A stretch of 64,000 bases of DNA from Planctomycetota bacterium (GCA_016745075.1 JADGDD010000001.1:1303125-1367124); one strand, 5' to 3'. Positions 27,323-36,172 are shown, numbered from the stretch's first letter. Notes: a model not told the origin generated them from the sequence alone. Numbers and translations are program-made.

Positions 27323-28630
27323 CTATTTCTGTACGTCACGGCCGTGCATCAAGTGATAGCAAGACTGTGCGCAAATGAGAAAACAAGCTCCTGTGACCAC
27401 CACCGGAACGAGATAATCAGTTGTTCCTAATGCACCTGCCAAAATACCTGCCAACAACAGACCTGGCATATGTGCCACTGCCAACAAAGCCACTACTGCA
27501 GCAACACGATTCGGCGCAGCCAATTCGACCCCCAAAGTTGGAAGGCCAGTTTGCTGCAAGGTCAATGCCATACCATTGCACATAAACAGCAGAGCGAAGG
27601 ACCAGAAATCTTCCGCTAGGCAAAAGCCTACACCGATCACAAGCATGAGCCCATGAGCCAGTAACAACAAAATGCGTGCGCCATAACGATCACCCAACCA
27701 CGCACCAACGGCATTGGCGACGACTGCTCCCAGCATGAAAAACTGCACGAACGAACCGGTCAACTCAGCTCCGACATCAAGCTTTTGCACGGCGTAGGGT
27801 GAAAAAAATGGCATCATAATCAAAAAACCATTACCAAAAAAATGTCCCAACATCGCTAAACGCAAATTACGTTGATCCCGAAACATGCGCAAGTACGTCC
27901 GCCAAGAGCATCGCTCAATATCGCTCTCTTCAGACTTTGCCAGCTCGGTCAAACTATTATTCGGTGCTGACCTGTCATCGAGCAAGAACAAACACAGCCA
28001 TGACAACATCAACATGATAAAAACACACATGTGTAATATCGCATACGGCAGCACTTCATGTTCAGATGTCCCATTCAGAACCGCACTAATAATCGGCCCC
28101 ACCAGAGCGACAGACAACACCGCCCCGATAAATTGTCGCAGAGAAAACATTGAAGCGGTGTGAGAGGGAGCAACCAAACGGCGAATGAGTTGCCAATACA
28201 GACCATAACCGATTCCCCCAACCAGATTCGAGAGAATGGGAGTCAGCACCACACAGATAAGCAACAACTCTGGATAATCTGCCCCCCACAGTAAGAGGAG
28301 CACCGCCGTACACAAATAGGGCAAACGCTGAATCAATCCCCAACACAATGCTGCATTTTTGACCCGCGACATGCGATCTATCCGTTGAGCCAACACGAGT
28401 GGCGGCAACACAAGCCCTAACATGCAGAGCGATGGTAACCAGCCGACTAGGGCCTGTGATCCACCTAAAGCAATGACCAGAGCAGGTAAAACAAGTTGAA
28501 TCGAAAGGAATTGCATGCCACCAACAAACAGTCCCCCTTCACAAGCCAGTGTCAGATAATGCCGCCGTGCCGCTGAACAACGGTTCGCTTGCATATCGTT
28601 CGTATCCACAGTCTTTGCTGATTCGCGCAT
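27323..28630 (-). CDS. MFS transporter
   Basis: 435 residues from ATG 28630, chosen because GAGAGGTG precedes it; a TTG start 14 codons upstream is possible. About 12 hydrophobic segments are visible (for example LALVIALGGSQALVGWLPSL and LLLLAHGLMLVIGVGFC), with a charged central loop around RSAPNNSLTELAKSEESDIE. The loop-2/3-like QRIDRMSRVKNAALCWG and DRYGARILLL are typical of the major facilitator superfamily. Being cotranscribed with GH5 and near GH115 and GH172, it probably imports an oligosaccharide or sugar; substrate and coupling ion cannot be read from sequence. The 163-base gap to the divergent AraC gene should hold both promoters. Confidence 0.85.
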   Translation of the reverse strand: MRESAKTVDTNDMQANRCSAARRHYLTLACEGGLFVGGMQFLSIQLVLPALVIALGGSQALVGWLPSLCMLGLVLPPLVLAQRIDRMSRVKNAALCWGLIQRLPYLCTAVLLLLWGADYPELLLICVVLTPILSNLVGGIGYGLYWQLIRRLVAPSHTASMFSLRQFIGAVLSVALVGPIISAVLNGTSEHEVLPYAILHMCVFIMLMLSWLCLFLLDDRSAPNNSLTELAKSEESDIERCSWRTYLRMFRDQRNLRLAMLGHFFGNGFLIMMPFFSPYAVQKLDVGAELTGSFVQFFMLGAVVANAVGAWLGDRYGARILLLLAHGLMLVIGVGFCLAEDFWSFALLFMCNGMALTLQQTGLPTLGVELAAPNRVAAVVALLAVAHMPGLLLAGILAGALGTTDYLVPVVVTGACFLICAQSCYHLMHGRDVQK

Positions 28631-28793
28631 CACACCTCTCTTGTTCGTTTTTGCAATTCCGCCATCGGACAAGACAGCTGCCCTACCTCAAATAGCCGTG
28701 GACTTAGCAAATAAGACGTGTATTTTATCAAAATAATGGATTCAACAAGCCAGCCATTTCTGAACCGTATTGCACAAAAGTGAACTTTCCCGA

Positions 28794-29708
28794 ATGAATA
28801 CCTCTTGGCTCAACTATATCGGCCCGGTCTTACGCTACACTGTCAACGGCAATCATTACCCCGGTTGGCTGGAACCTGACCGTATTATCTACGATCACCA
28901 ATTGGTCCTTTTCTTGGATGGCGATACATCCATGCAGATTGGCTCGGAATCATACGTCTGTCCACACAACAGCTACATCATTATTCCACCGGCAACCGTT
29001 CACCGCTCTGAAGTCACCAGTACAACTCATTGCACACGTCACTGCATCCTCTTCGATTGGATCTATAGTGGCTTGGAACATGACCGTCCCATGTACAGCT
29101 ACCTACCCGATCCGGTTGACAACCAGCTTATCCGCCCGACACCACGCTCGGTTCCTTCCGGCATTTTTCACGGTCGCATCCCAGATGCACAATGCCTCTC
29201 CCTATACGATGACATGCATAGCTGTTTTCACAGCGACAATGTCATCAACCACCTCCGCAGCCGAGCCTTGCTGCTTGACCTACTCATACGCCTACTGGCA
29301 GGTAGACACGGCACTATCAACCAATCCGCTCCCGACCTTGCCACTCGCATTCAGCAACTGTTAACTCCATTGGCACTTGTTGCCATCGCTGACATGCCGC
29401 CGCTTCGAGAAACGCTCGAAGAACTCAACATCACTTATTCCTATGCCTGCCGCTGTTTCCGACAGCGCTTCTCCACAACACCCCACGCTTATATCATGTC
29501 CCAACGCATCAATCTTGCTCAACGCCGCCTGCTACATGAACAAACCAACGTCGAAACTGTCGCTCATCAATCAGGTTTTTCATCTCCACAACATTTCACT
29601 CGCTGCTTCCGACAATATTGTGGCTATAGCCCGAGTGAATGGCGCCACCAATCGAATCGTCAGATCACACGATCTCCACATAACTATCAGTCCAAAAAAA
29701 CAAAATAG
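28794..29708 (+). CDS. AraC-family transcriptional regulator
   Basis: 304 residues from ATG 28794; a TTG eight codons earlier is the alternative and neither has a good SD. The N-terminal cupin sensor (about 15-110; LDGDTSMQIGSESYVCPHNS) is followed by a two-HTH AraC domain (about 200-295): LEELNITYSYACRCFRQRFS, then NVETVAHQSGFSSPQHFTRC and FRQYCGYSPSEWRHQ. It is divergent from the MFS/GH5 operon, so it is the obvious candidate regulator of that operon, probably activating it with a sugar. It converges on the second AraC gene at 29841. Confidence 0.9.
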   Translation: MNTSWLNYIGPVLRYTVNGNHYPGWLEPDRIIYDHQLVLFLDGDTSMQIGSESYVCPHNSYIIIPPATVHRSEVTSTTHCTRHCILFDWIYSGLEHDRPMYSYLPDPVDNQLIRPTPRSVPSGIFHGRIPDAQCLSLYDDMHSCFHSDNVINHLRSRALLLDLLIRLLAGRHGTINQSAPDLATRIQQLLTPLALVAIADMPPLRETLEELNITYSYACRCFRQRFSTTPHAYIMSQRINLAQRRLLHEQTNVETVAHQSGFSSPQHFTRCFRQYCGYSPSEWRHQSNRQITRSPHNYQSKKTK

Positions 29709-29840
29709 TCTGGATGTAACGAGCACATTTCTATGTGAACAAGAAACACCATCACTCCCTATTTTGTGAATTAAGCACAATGGCGTAGCCATAAGAGCCC
29801 TATTACTATGGCATGCAAACCTATGAGTAAGGCGTATAAA

Positions 29841-30728
29841 CTAGCCATTCCAGATAAGATTGGAAAGCACATAATAATATTCTTTTCGTATCCATGAATG
29901 TGAAAGAGTTTCACCTGCTCGTGTTTTTTTTCGGAAGCGAGATGGGGCGTGCGTGGTGGCGGTGCGAAAGCTGCGGCTGAAATGGTATGGGCAAGAAAAG
30001 CCACAGTAGGTGGCTATTTGGTGTATAGGCCAATCATTCCAACTGAGAAGGTCACGCGCCATTTCTAACCGAACAGCCATCAATAATTGATCTGGACTAC
30101 AGTCAAAATGGTTTTTGAATAAACGAAATAAATGAGAACGTGAGCAACCAGCAAACCCTGCCAATACATCGCTGGAAAATGCACACAGTCCGTTTTTCCA
30201 CTGCGCACGAATTGCCAAGAACAGACGTTCTATAGCCGCGGGTACAATTTGATTCGTGTCTGTAACATGGCTTTCAGAATCGTTTAACACAAGTGATAGC
30301 AGAGTGCGCAGGGCATAGTCAGCTTCCTGTTTCCACTGCCCTCTTCTATGCCGATTAATGGCAATAATATGCTGAACGAGATGTGGCACCACTGATTGTG
30401 ATCCGGTGTGAACAAGCGTGCAAGGCCACGCTAATGCACTACTCGTGGGGGGTATTATATATTGAATGTAGGCAAACCGCGTCGTTTGGGTTTCGTCCCA
30501 AGTAATTTGTTCTGCAATGTGTGGCGTTGCCATCCACAGATCACCCGGGTGAACAATATGGCGATGCTGACCGTACTGCCACTCAATATGACCCTGCATT
30601 ATATAACGAATTTCGTGAGATTCTGTAACACGCTGAAGTGATTCTGCCGTAGGCGGAAAGCTAGTCACGGCGCACCATGTGGGATTGATCTGCACATCCT
30701 GAATTGGCAAAATAAGACTATCAGACAT
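29841..30728 (-). CDS. AraC-family transcriptional regulator
   Basis: 295 residues. N-terminal cupin-type sensor (HEIRYIMQGHIEWQYGQHRH, HPGDLWM) and C-terminal double HTH (LAGFAGCSRSHLFRLFKNHF; WPIHQIATYCGFSCPYHFSR) ending with a basic tail. It is divergent from the GH115 gene across 75 bases (30729-30803), so it probably regulates GH115/GH172. A deleted remnant of a close relative lies at 9094-9180 beside ogt copy 2. About 30 residues after the usual AraC end look like a run-on (LSHSWIRKEYYYVLSNLIWN), which may mean the original stop was lost. Confidence 0.88.
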   Translation of the reverse strand: MSDSLILPIQDVQINPTWCAVTSFPPTAESLQRVTESHEIRYIMQGHIEWQYGQHRHIVHPGDLWMATPHIAEQITWDETQTTRFAYIQYIIPPTSSALAWPCTLVHTGSQSVVPHLVQHIIAINRHRRGQWKQEADYALRTLLSLVLNDSESHVTDTNQIVPAAIERLFLAIRAQWKNGLCAFSSDVLAGFAGCSRSHLFRLFKNHFDCSPDQLLMAVRLEMARDLLSWNDWPIHQIATYCGFSCPYHFSRSFRTATTHAPSRFRKKTRAGETLSHSWIRKEYYYVLSNLIWNG

Positions 30729-30803
30729 GTTCGTAATACTTGGGCCTATTCACAGACATTCAAGAGCTGATAGACTGTACCTTTCACACAGAGGAGAAAA
30801 CAT

Positions 30804-31046
30804 ATGCTGCTGAACGGTAATCTATCGATATTTGTTGATTTTTATGAAGATGAGGCGGTCATCGCCGCTGCCAAGCATCTTGCTAGAGATTATAGCGCAG
30901 TACTCGGTCAACCTGCTACGCTGCAAAAACATGACATGAATGAGGGTCTCACTCTCTGCGTGAGTAGCGATGAGCATACCTTGCGAGGTTGGGGCATAGA
31001 AGCGCCACAATCATCAGATGACCTATGCCATATATGTACACGATGA
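30804..31046 (+). CDS. GH115-like protein, N-terminal part before a frameshift
   Basis: 80 residues from ATG 30804 with GAGGAG at good distance. IFVDFYEDEAVIAAAKHLAR and LTLCVSSDEHTLRGWG match the N-terminal domain of GH115 alpha-glucuronidases. The frame runs into a stop at 31046, while the homology continues in the frame of the next entry. The shift must lie between the TAG that closes the downstream frame near 31000 and 31046, most likely at the TCATCA repeat (31011-31016). One extra base, or two missing bases, would explain it. It may be a sequencing error, a recent mutation or a phase-variable site. Confidence 0.7.
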   Translation: MLLNGNLSIFVDFYEDEAVIAAAKHLARDYSAVLGQPATLQKHDMNEGLTLCVSSDEHTLRGWGIEAPQSSDDLCHICTR

Positions 31047-32874
31047 ACGCATCATCTGCGCTGGTGCAGATAAGCGCGGCGCTATTTACGCGCTCTACCA
31101 TTTGAGCGAAACGGTCTTGGGCATTGATCCTTTTTGGTACTGGAATGATGACCCTATTCAGCAACGCAGTTCCATTAGCGTAGAACCAGATGCTAACGGC
31201 CTATTATATAGTAGCCCTGAACCGAGCTTTCGTTATCGCGGTTGGTTTATGAATGACGAAGATTGTTTAATGGAATGGGGCACAGAACATAGCGGACACA
31301 CGGGCATGTCTCTTCGTGTCTGGGAATATATTTTTGAAACGATTCTGCGCTGCCGTGGTAATATGGTTATTCCCGGTATGGTTAATTTTTCAGACGAACC
31401 ACAGATACGGCTTGCTGGTCGCCGTGGATTAATTATCAGCCAACATCACTGCGAAATCCTCGGCATGAATTCTTTTCTCTGGCCACAGCAGGAGCCATAC
31501 AGTCTCATCAGCAATGCCCCAGCCTTAGAAGCTGCTTGGCAAAACAGCGTGGTCAACTACGCCGACCAAGAAGTACTCTGGACTGTTGGTTTACGTGGTC
31601 TCAATGACCGCAGCTATTGGCAAGATGACCCAGCGGCAGATAGCACGCCGCAAGCGCAAGGCGCACTGGTTGAACAAGCGATAGACAAGCAACAACACAT
31701 CGTTTCTTCTTTCCGACATAGTGCTCAATTCTTTTGGTGTGCATGGTGGGAAGGGGTTGAATTAATGGAATCTGGGCATTTTCATTTGCCCGATAATATC
31801 AGCACTATTTGGCCAGACGACGGCGAAGGCATCGCCCGCGATAATGGTCGCCTGCACGCGGGAGATGGGCTGTATTTGCACACGATGTTTTATAATTGCA
31901 TGGCAAACCAGTTGAGCGAGTGGGTGCCAATCGAAACCCTACGCGATATCCTTTGCCGCTACACCGAGCATGATGCCACCTCCTATTTTTTGTGTAATGT
32001 TTCGTGCATTCGCCCTGCGCAATTAAGTACTGCGGCGGTTATGGATATGGCATGGAATATACAGCCGTGGAAAGAAAATAGTAACCACTGCGAAACCTTC
32101 CGCACCAACTGGGCCGCACAGCGTTACGGAACTGATGCTGCACAGAAACATGAACAAGCCATGCAAGCTTATATGCAAGCCCCCGCCAGTACGCCCGATG
32201 GCCGCCGCTTAGGTGATAATGCCTACCATAGTTTATCAGCGGCGCTGGTTTGCCGCGCGCTACAAAAAAGATGGAACGCACCAGATATTAACTGGCCACT
32301 CAATAGTTTTCCCAGCACATCCATGACCACCGTTGCTGAAAGTATTCGTGATGCCTGTCGTAATGCCGAAAAACGCTGGCGGCACACCCAGACATTGGTT
32401 GATACAACCCGCGCACTCATTCCTGAACAACGGCAAGATTTTTATAACAGTCAACTTGGCGGGCAAACAACCTTATGTGCCAGCGGAAACGCAGCCCTCC
32501 TAGCAACAGCCCTATCCACACTCGCCCATACAAAAGGTGATACTGATACAGCCATCAGTCACGCACAAGAAGCCTGCCAACAGTTTCGCCACGCTCGGTA
32601 TATTTTACAACGCGCCGACTACAGCGATAAATGGCAAGGCTTTTACAGTGAGGCAAGTTTTTCCGATTACCGCCACGCCGAACGCCTGCTCCACACATGG
32701 CTCTGCCATCTGAAAGAAATACCCAGCCCAGATGATGTCCAACTGCATTGGCGCTTACCAGATTCTTACATATTGTTGAATCGCTATCAAAAAGGCCGCG
32801 CCGTACAATGCACTCCCGTTCAAGAAGCCTCTGAGGGCGTTGAACATGCTCAATTGTATAATGTGCCTGTATAA
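31018..32874 (+). CDS. GH115-like alpha-glucuronidase, main part after frameshift
   Basis: Up to 618 residues continuing the GH115 homology: MTYAIYVHDERIICAGADKR, GAIYALYHLSE, PFWYWNDDP, and FRYRGWFMNDEDCLMEWG, then the barrel with NMVIPGMVNFSDEP and SQHHCEILGMN. The helical domain with QFRHARYILQRADYSDKWQG follows. Known GH115 enzymes remove (4-O-methyl-)glucuronic acid from xylan side chains. Joined to the preceding part the protein is about 690 residues, without signal peptide and without the C-terminal beta-sandwich of longer family members. Whether ATG 31018 is ever used alone is doubtful: it has no SD and would lose part of the N-terminal domain. GH172 follows after 26 bases. Confidence 0.8.
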   Translation: MTYAIYVHDERIICAGADKRGAIYALYHLSETVLGIDPFWYWNDDPIQQRSSISVEPDANGLLYSSPEPSFRYRGWFMNDEDCLMEWGTEHSGHTGMSLRVWEYIFETILRCRGNMVIPGMVNFSDEPQIRLAGRRGLIISQHHCEILGMNSFLWPQQEPYSLISNAPALEAAWQNSVVNYADQEVLWTVGLRGLNDRSYWQDDPAADSTPQAQGALVEQAIDKQQHIVSSFRHSAQFFWCAWWEGVELMESGHFHLPDNISTIWPDDGEGIARDNGRLHAGDGLYLHTMFYNCMANQLSEWVPIETLRDILCRYTEHDATSYFLCNVSCIRPAQLSTAAVMDMAWNIQPWKENSNHCETFRTNWAAQRYGTDAAQKHEQAMQAYMQAPASTPDGRRLGDNAYHSLSAALVCRALQKRWNAPDINWPLNSFPSTSMTTVAESIRDACRNAEKRWRHTQTLVDTTRALIPEQRQDFYNSQLGGQTTLCASGNAALLATALSTLAHTKGDTDTAISHAQEACQQFRHARYILQRADYSDKWQGFYSEASFSDYRHAERLLHTWLCHLKEIPSPDDVQLHWRLPDSYILLNRYQKGRAVQCTPVQEASEGVEHAQLYNVPV

Positions 32875-32900
32875 ATAAACACAGAGAAGAGGGTTCCAAC

Positions 32901-34010
32901 ATGAGCAATCCAGAACACATTTTTGAATTACAGCATTTGAGAAGCCGCTCTGCATCTGCCGAAAACCCTTCGGCAGCTCCCGGACAAGGAGGCATGGCAG
33001 CACATGGATTCAAAGGATCTCCAGCTATTAAAAACTTCACAGCCGGTAGCACGGAAACCCTACTCGATATTTCTGGGCCTGGTAAAATACGGCATATATG
33101 GTGCACATCCTCATCTGCTGATCCCGATACGATGAGAAATATTATCGTAAGGATGTATTGGGATCATCATGATATTCCATCTGTAGAAGCTCCACTTGGA
33201 GATTTTTTTGGCGTTGCTCACGGAACCATTGTGTCCATGCAGTCTTGTTGGATTACCAGACAAAACGGTTCTGGCTTCAATTGTTATTTCCCCATGCCCT
33301 TTGCCACGCATGCCAGAATTGAAATAAGCAATAACACGCAAAATGATATTGATTGGTTTTTCTATCAGATTGATTTCACCCTTGGAGACACCGTTACTGA
33401 CGACCATGGCCGCTTTCATTGCACCTTCAACAGATACAACCCCGCACCATATGGAGAAGATGTTGTACTATTGAATACCAACGGTGGAAAAGGCGTGTAT
33501 ATTGGATGCGTAATTGGCATTCGCCCCTTAGCGCCCGGCTGGTGGGGCGAAGGCGAAGTTAAAATGTATATTGATAACGACACCGATTATCCAACCATAT
33601 GTGGCACAGGAACCGAAGATTATATCGGCGCAGCTTGGGGCCTTCATGAACAGTGCACGCTCTATCAAGGCGCACCATTAGTCGGAACCCATACCTCACT
33701 CTACCGTTTTCATTGCTTAGACCCGATCTACTTTGAAGATGCCATCCGCGTCACCATTCAACAAATGGGAAATGCCCCCCTTGATACGGCTCGTAAATTA
33801 TACGGAGACCAACTTATCTACTCAAGAAAAAATCACCCATGCAGAGACCCTGATGATGTCTTTTATTTAAGAAGCGACGACTATTCCTGCGTCGCTTTCT
33901 GGTATCAATATCCACTACTACACAAACGCGACGCGCTTCCTGATACATCTGTCAGAAGCCGTCACTTATTCAATAGAGAAGCTGAACAAAAAAAGGAAGC
34001 TGCGCTGTGA
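32901..34010 (+). CDS. DUF2961/GH172-family glycoside hydrolase
   Basis: 369 residues of the DUF2961 family, now GH172, which includes furanosidases acting on fructofuranose, arabinofuranose or galactofuranose linkages. Typical blocks are GPGKIRHIWCTSS, YWDHHDIPSVEAPLGDFFG, NCYFPMPFATHARIEISN, and the catalytic region GTGTEDYIGAAWG, followed by YRFHCLDPIYFEDAI. No signal peptide is visible, so it is cytosolic, whereas many family members are secreted. AGAGGG lies before ATG 32901. It is downstream of GH115, probably in the same transcript, and its product may remove furanosyl residues from imported oligosaccharides. Confidence 0.85.
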   Translation: MSNPEHIFELQHLRSRSASAENPSAAPGQGGMAAHGFKGSPAIKNFTAGSTETLLDISGPGKIRHIWCTSSSADPDTMRNIIVRMYWDHHDIPSVEAPLGDFFGVAHGTIVSMQSCWITRQNGSGFNCYFPMPFATHARIEISNNTQNDIDWFFYQIDFTLGDTVTDDHGRFHCTFNRYNPAPYGEDVVLLNTNGGKGVYIGCVIGIRPLAPGWWGEGEVKMYIDNDTDYPTICGTGTEDYIGAAWGLHEQCTLYQGAPLVGTHTSLYRFHCLDPIYFEDAIRVTIQQMGNAPLDTARKLYGDQLIYSRKNHPCRDPDDVFYLRSDDYSCVAFWYQYPLLHKRDALPDTSVRSRHLFNREAEQKKEAAL

Positions 34011-34173
34011 TAGTCAACAGCATCACGTTTCTATAATTCCCATCATATCACTGGGCCGCTATAACACGTCTACAAACTCATTGTTGAATCACAAGAATCA
34101 GGTATTTTTCAAGCATCAACCCTGTTCCCCCTGTCGCCACCTTAGCCATCATGAATAAAAGAATGCATTCACA

Positions 34174-34228
34174 ATGAGTCAAATAAACAGCCACTATCAC
34201 AAAAGTAAAATTGGTGAACTGATACTGA
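34174..34228 (+). pseudogene. Fragment of the ogt 5' end
   Basis: ATG 34174 begins a reading frame equal to the ogt N-terminus (SQINSHYHKSKIGELIL against MHQINIQYYKTSIGELILGS). Homology stops near 34228, where phyH-like sequence takes over; the frame ends at TGA 34239. The upstream bases GCATTCACA resemble the ogt leaders. Confidence 0.7.
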
Positions 34229-34230
34229 GT

Positions 34231-34433
34231 ATCAGGTGATATCATACCATTCGGCATGCATGTATTACACTGCTCAATCACAAATAACCCGCATTACTGT
34301 CGATGCTCGCTTTCAACCCGCCGACGAACCAATGGATGAACGCTGAATTGGCGAAAGCCCAATAGGTCACAAAGAATGGCACAAAAATATTGAAGCGGGA
34401 ACCTGTGAAGCGCGGGAGGAATGGGGGATATAA
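34231..34433 (+). pseudogene. Fragment of the phyH 3' end
   Basis: TCAGGTGATATCATACCATT and following bases read SGDIIPFGMHVLH, matching residues 227-238 of the intact PhyH (SAGDVVIFGMHLLH). After a small deletion and frameshift near 34295 they read RITVDARFQPADEPMDER, stop, then IGESPIGHKEWH and end EEWGI like the intact gene. The Trp codon TGG has become TGA. It retains one iron-ligand His but no active site. Confidence 0.75.
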
Positions 34434-34450
34434 TGAATTGTTAGGCAATA

Positions 34451-34981
34451 TCAAAAGACATGCGTATCGAAATCCCCTCTTTCTGGGTTATACTTACTTT
34501 GTAGGACAGTAACTTCATCTTCCACTACATCCCTGAATATCTGAGCAACAGTATCTACGGAGACGCGGTATATCATATCTTTCATTTCATAATCGCTACA
34601 CACCCAGATAGAATCCCATTTGCGATTGCCTCCTCGCAATAAATACACCACACGAGAATGGATAAACTGATTGCAAATAAATATCAAATTTTTTGTTTTT
34701 TTAGACATAGTATCAACATCGTAAACATCATGGAAACCCAATACATTTTTAGAGTTAACCTCTCTGACTGCCTTACAGCAGTTAATTTGATATTTCATTT
34801 CCTTTTGCTGGTCGGTGAGCTTGTTCAATTCCGCTAGTTTTCTGATTATAAAAAAACCTACAATCACATCTTTTTCTGTATTCACCATTAGTTTTTCAGA
34901 CCATCGCTTCTGTGACCAATGTCCAGAAATCGATTTGGAAACATTTCTTAGATGCTCTTTCCAATGCCACGATTCAATCAT
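34451..34981 (-). CDS. Hypothetical protein, 176 residues
   Basis: I do not recognise this protein. ATG 34981 is chosen because AGAGGGG precedes it; a GTG 13 codons upstream is possible. It is soluble with mixed charge. Segments include VNTEKDVIVGFFIIRKLAEL, a helical stretch NKLTDQQKEMKYQINCCKAV and RVVYLLRGGNRKWDSIWVCS. It follows a tiny ORF (35077-35163) and a membrane protein gene (35168-35845) on the same strand, so the three probably form a small operon. It sits between gene fragments and a toxin-antitoxin locus, a typical place for accessory or defence genes, but no defence domain is visible. Confidence 0.6.
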   Translation of the reverse strand: MIESWHWKEHLRNVSKSISGHWSQKRWSEKLMVNTEKDVIVGFFIIRKLAELNKLTDQQKEMKYQINCCKAVREVNSKNVLGFHDVYDVDTMSKKTKNLIFICNQFIHSRVVYLLRGGNRKWDSIWVCSDYEMKDMIYRVSVDTVAQIFRDVVEDEVTVLQSKYNPERGDFDTHVF

Positions 34982-35076
34982 CCCCGCGCCCCTCTGCCCG
35001 ACAAACAAGCCAGCAAACACACAATATTAACCAAAGAAAGACAGGCCACCTGTCTTTACAACCCCTTATTAGGGCG

Positions 35077-35163
35077 CTATTTCTTTTTTGGGGCTTGTGC
35101 AGGAGGAGGGTTATTCGGCTTCGGCTTTGCAGGGGCCGTGTTTTGCCCACCACGCTTTTCCAT
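35077..35163 (-). CDS. Tiny Pro/Lys-rich protein, 28 residues
   Basis: ATG 35163 lies 4 bases after the stop of the membrane protein gene, with GAGGGA overlapping that stop. The 28-residue product is rich in Pro, Lys, Ala and Asn (for example AKPKPNNPPPAQAPKKK) and basic. The coupling, spacing and a clear SD support translation. Short Pro-rich peptides encoded after a membrane protein occur in other genomes, but their function is not known to me. Confidence 0.5.
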   Translation of the reverse strand: MEKRGGQNTAPAKPKPNNPPPAQAPKKK

Positions 35164-35167
35164 TCCC

Positions 35168-35845
35168 TCAGTTAGCGGCTTCTTCTGACTGCTTTGTTGG
35201 TTCGACATCAGACTCTCCTTCAGCTTGATTTGGCACCTCAATTGTAATGTCATCTCTATTCCGTGACAAGTAAAGATTTTTTAGGTCATAGCAGTGTTCG
35301 CCAGACTCGCTTTTATAGACAGAAACATCTGAAATAACCAATTCTCGGTCTTGTTCTGAGTCGGAATACAACTGAATATACCCATAATACGTAAATCCAG
35401 TTTTTAAATCTCGCACATACAAATAGCCGTCATTTTTTTCATCCATTGGAGAGTTGTTGAAAAAATGCCAAACATCGACATCACCGTATCTCGCCGTTAC
35501 ACGAAAAAATTTTCCGATTTTATTTAACAAACAATAACGAAATTCAAGCGAAATTATAAATGAATAAATAATCCCAACAGAAGATCCACCTAACAAGATT
35601 GGCACCTCATTACCAGACATATCATTAGAAACCACCTGAAGATACACATAGTTTATCTCTTCACCAAACATAAACAACACGACAGACAAGATTGCATATG
35701 AAATAATACTGTAAATAAATACGGAAACAGCCACATGTGATATATCATGGTACTTTCTAATCACCATCTTATCAGAAACCAGATATGCAATAACCCCTGG
35801 AATCCCCAAATACAATATCTTAATCGTTGCAATACTTATATCCAT
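35168..35845 (-). CDS. Membrane protein, DUF6338-like
   Basis: 225 residues with three predicted membrane helices (about 8-25, 36-60 and 80-105) and a soluble C-terminal half of beta character (DGYLYVRDLKTGFTYYGYIQ). It ends in an acidic tail (EGESDVEPTKQSEEA). The plan of N-terminal membrane segments, a cytosolic barrel-like domain and then a small Pro-rich ORF resembles the DUF6338 family, but that assignment is from memory and tentative. It is the first gene of the three-gene minus-strand island; the upstream 200 bases show no gene. Confidence 0.6.
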   Translation of the reverse strand: MDISIATIKILYLGIPGVIAYLVSDKMVIRKYHDISHVAVSVFIYSIISYAILSVVLFMFGEEINYVYLQVVSNDMSGNEVPILLGGSSVGIIYSFIISLEFRYCLLNKIGKFFRVTARYGDVDVWHFFNNSPMDEKNDGYLYVRDLKTGFTYYGYIQLYSDSEQDRELVISDVSVYKSESGEHCYDLKNLYLSRNRDDITIEVPNQAEGESDVEPTKQSEEAAN

Positions 35846-36047
35846 AAGAGTATTCTAAATAACATTGCGTCTCAACTACCCATTCCGTCCTTGCTGTTTT
35901 AGAGCAGGGACCTACCTAATTGTCATTAATGGAATTATGAACACCTCGTATCCTACAAACATTACACCTCAGTCAAGGCATGACAAATCTGACGGGGAAT
36001 GCTGAATTTCGTTGGCCTATGCAAGATCATTCCGTAGGGGGTTATCT

Positions 36048-36119
36048 CGGAGAGCGGACGTCCTCGTCCGCTTGGATTGCACAACGGCAGCCGAAGCGGA
36101 CGAGAACGTCCGCTCTCCG
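36048..36119. repeat. REP-like double hairpin
   Basis: Two 26-base arms (36048-36073 and 36094-36119) are inverted copies differing at one base, with a 20-base loop. Each arm is also a hairpin in itself: AGCGGACG-NNNN-CGTCCGCT. This nested symmetry is that of REP/BIME elements mobilised by RAYT transposases. I see no other copy and no RAYT gene in the window. It lies in the gene-free stretch 35846-36573. Confidence 0.65.
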
Positions 36120-36122
36120 TGG

Positions 36123-36172
36123 GGCGCTATTCGGGTGTCTTAGAATTCTAGTGCTAGTGATCCCTTTTTGGG
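36123..36172. repeat. Direct repeat, left copy
   Basis: About 50 bases, about three quarters identical to 37075-37124, same orientation. Shared core: TCGGGTGT, then AGTGCTAGTG and CTTTTTGGG. Immediately follows the REP-like element. The stretch from here to 36573 shows no convincing gene. Confidence 0.45.

Noticed and set aside
34815-35188. Overlapping plus-strand reading frames in the small island
   Set aside because: They lie opposite the SD-led minus-strand genes and resemble no protein; the glycine-rich stretch is the complement of the Pro/Lys-rich ORF.
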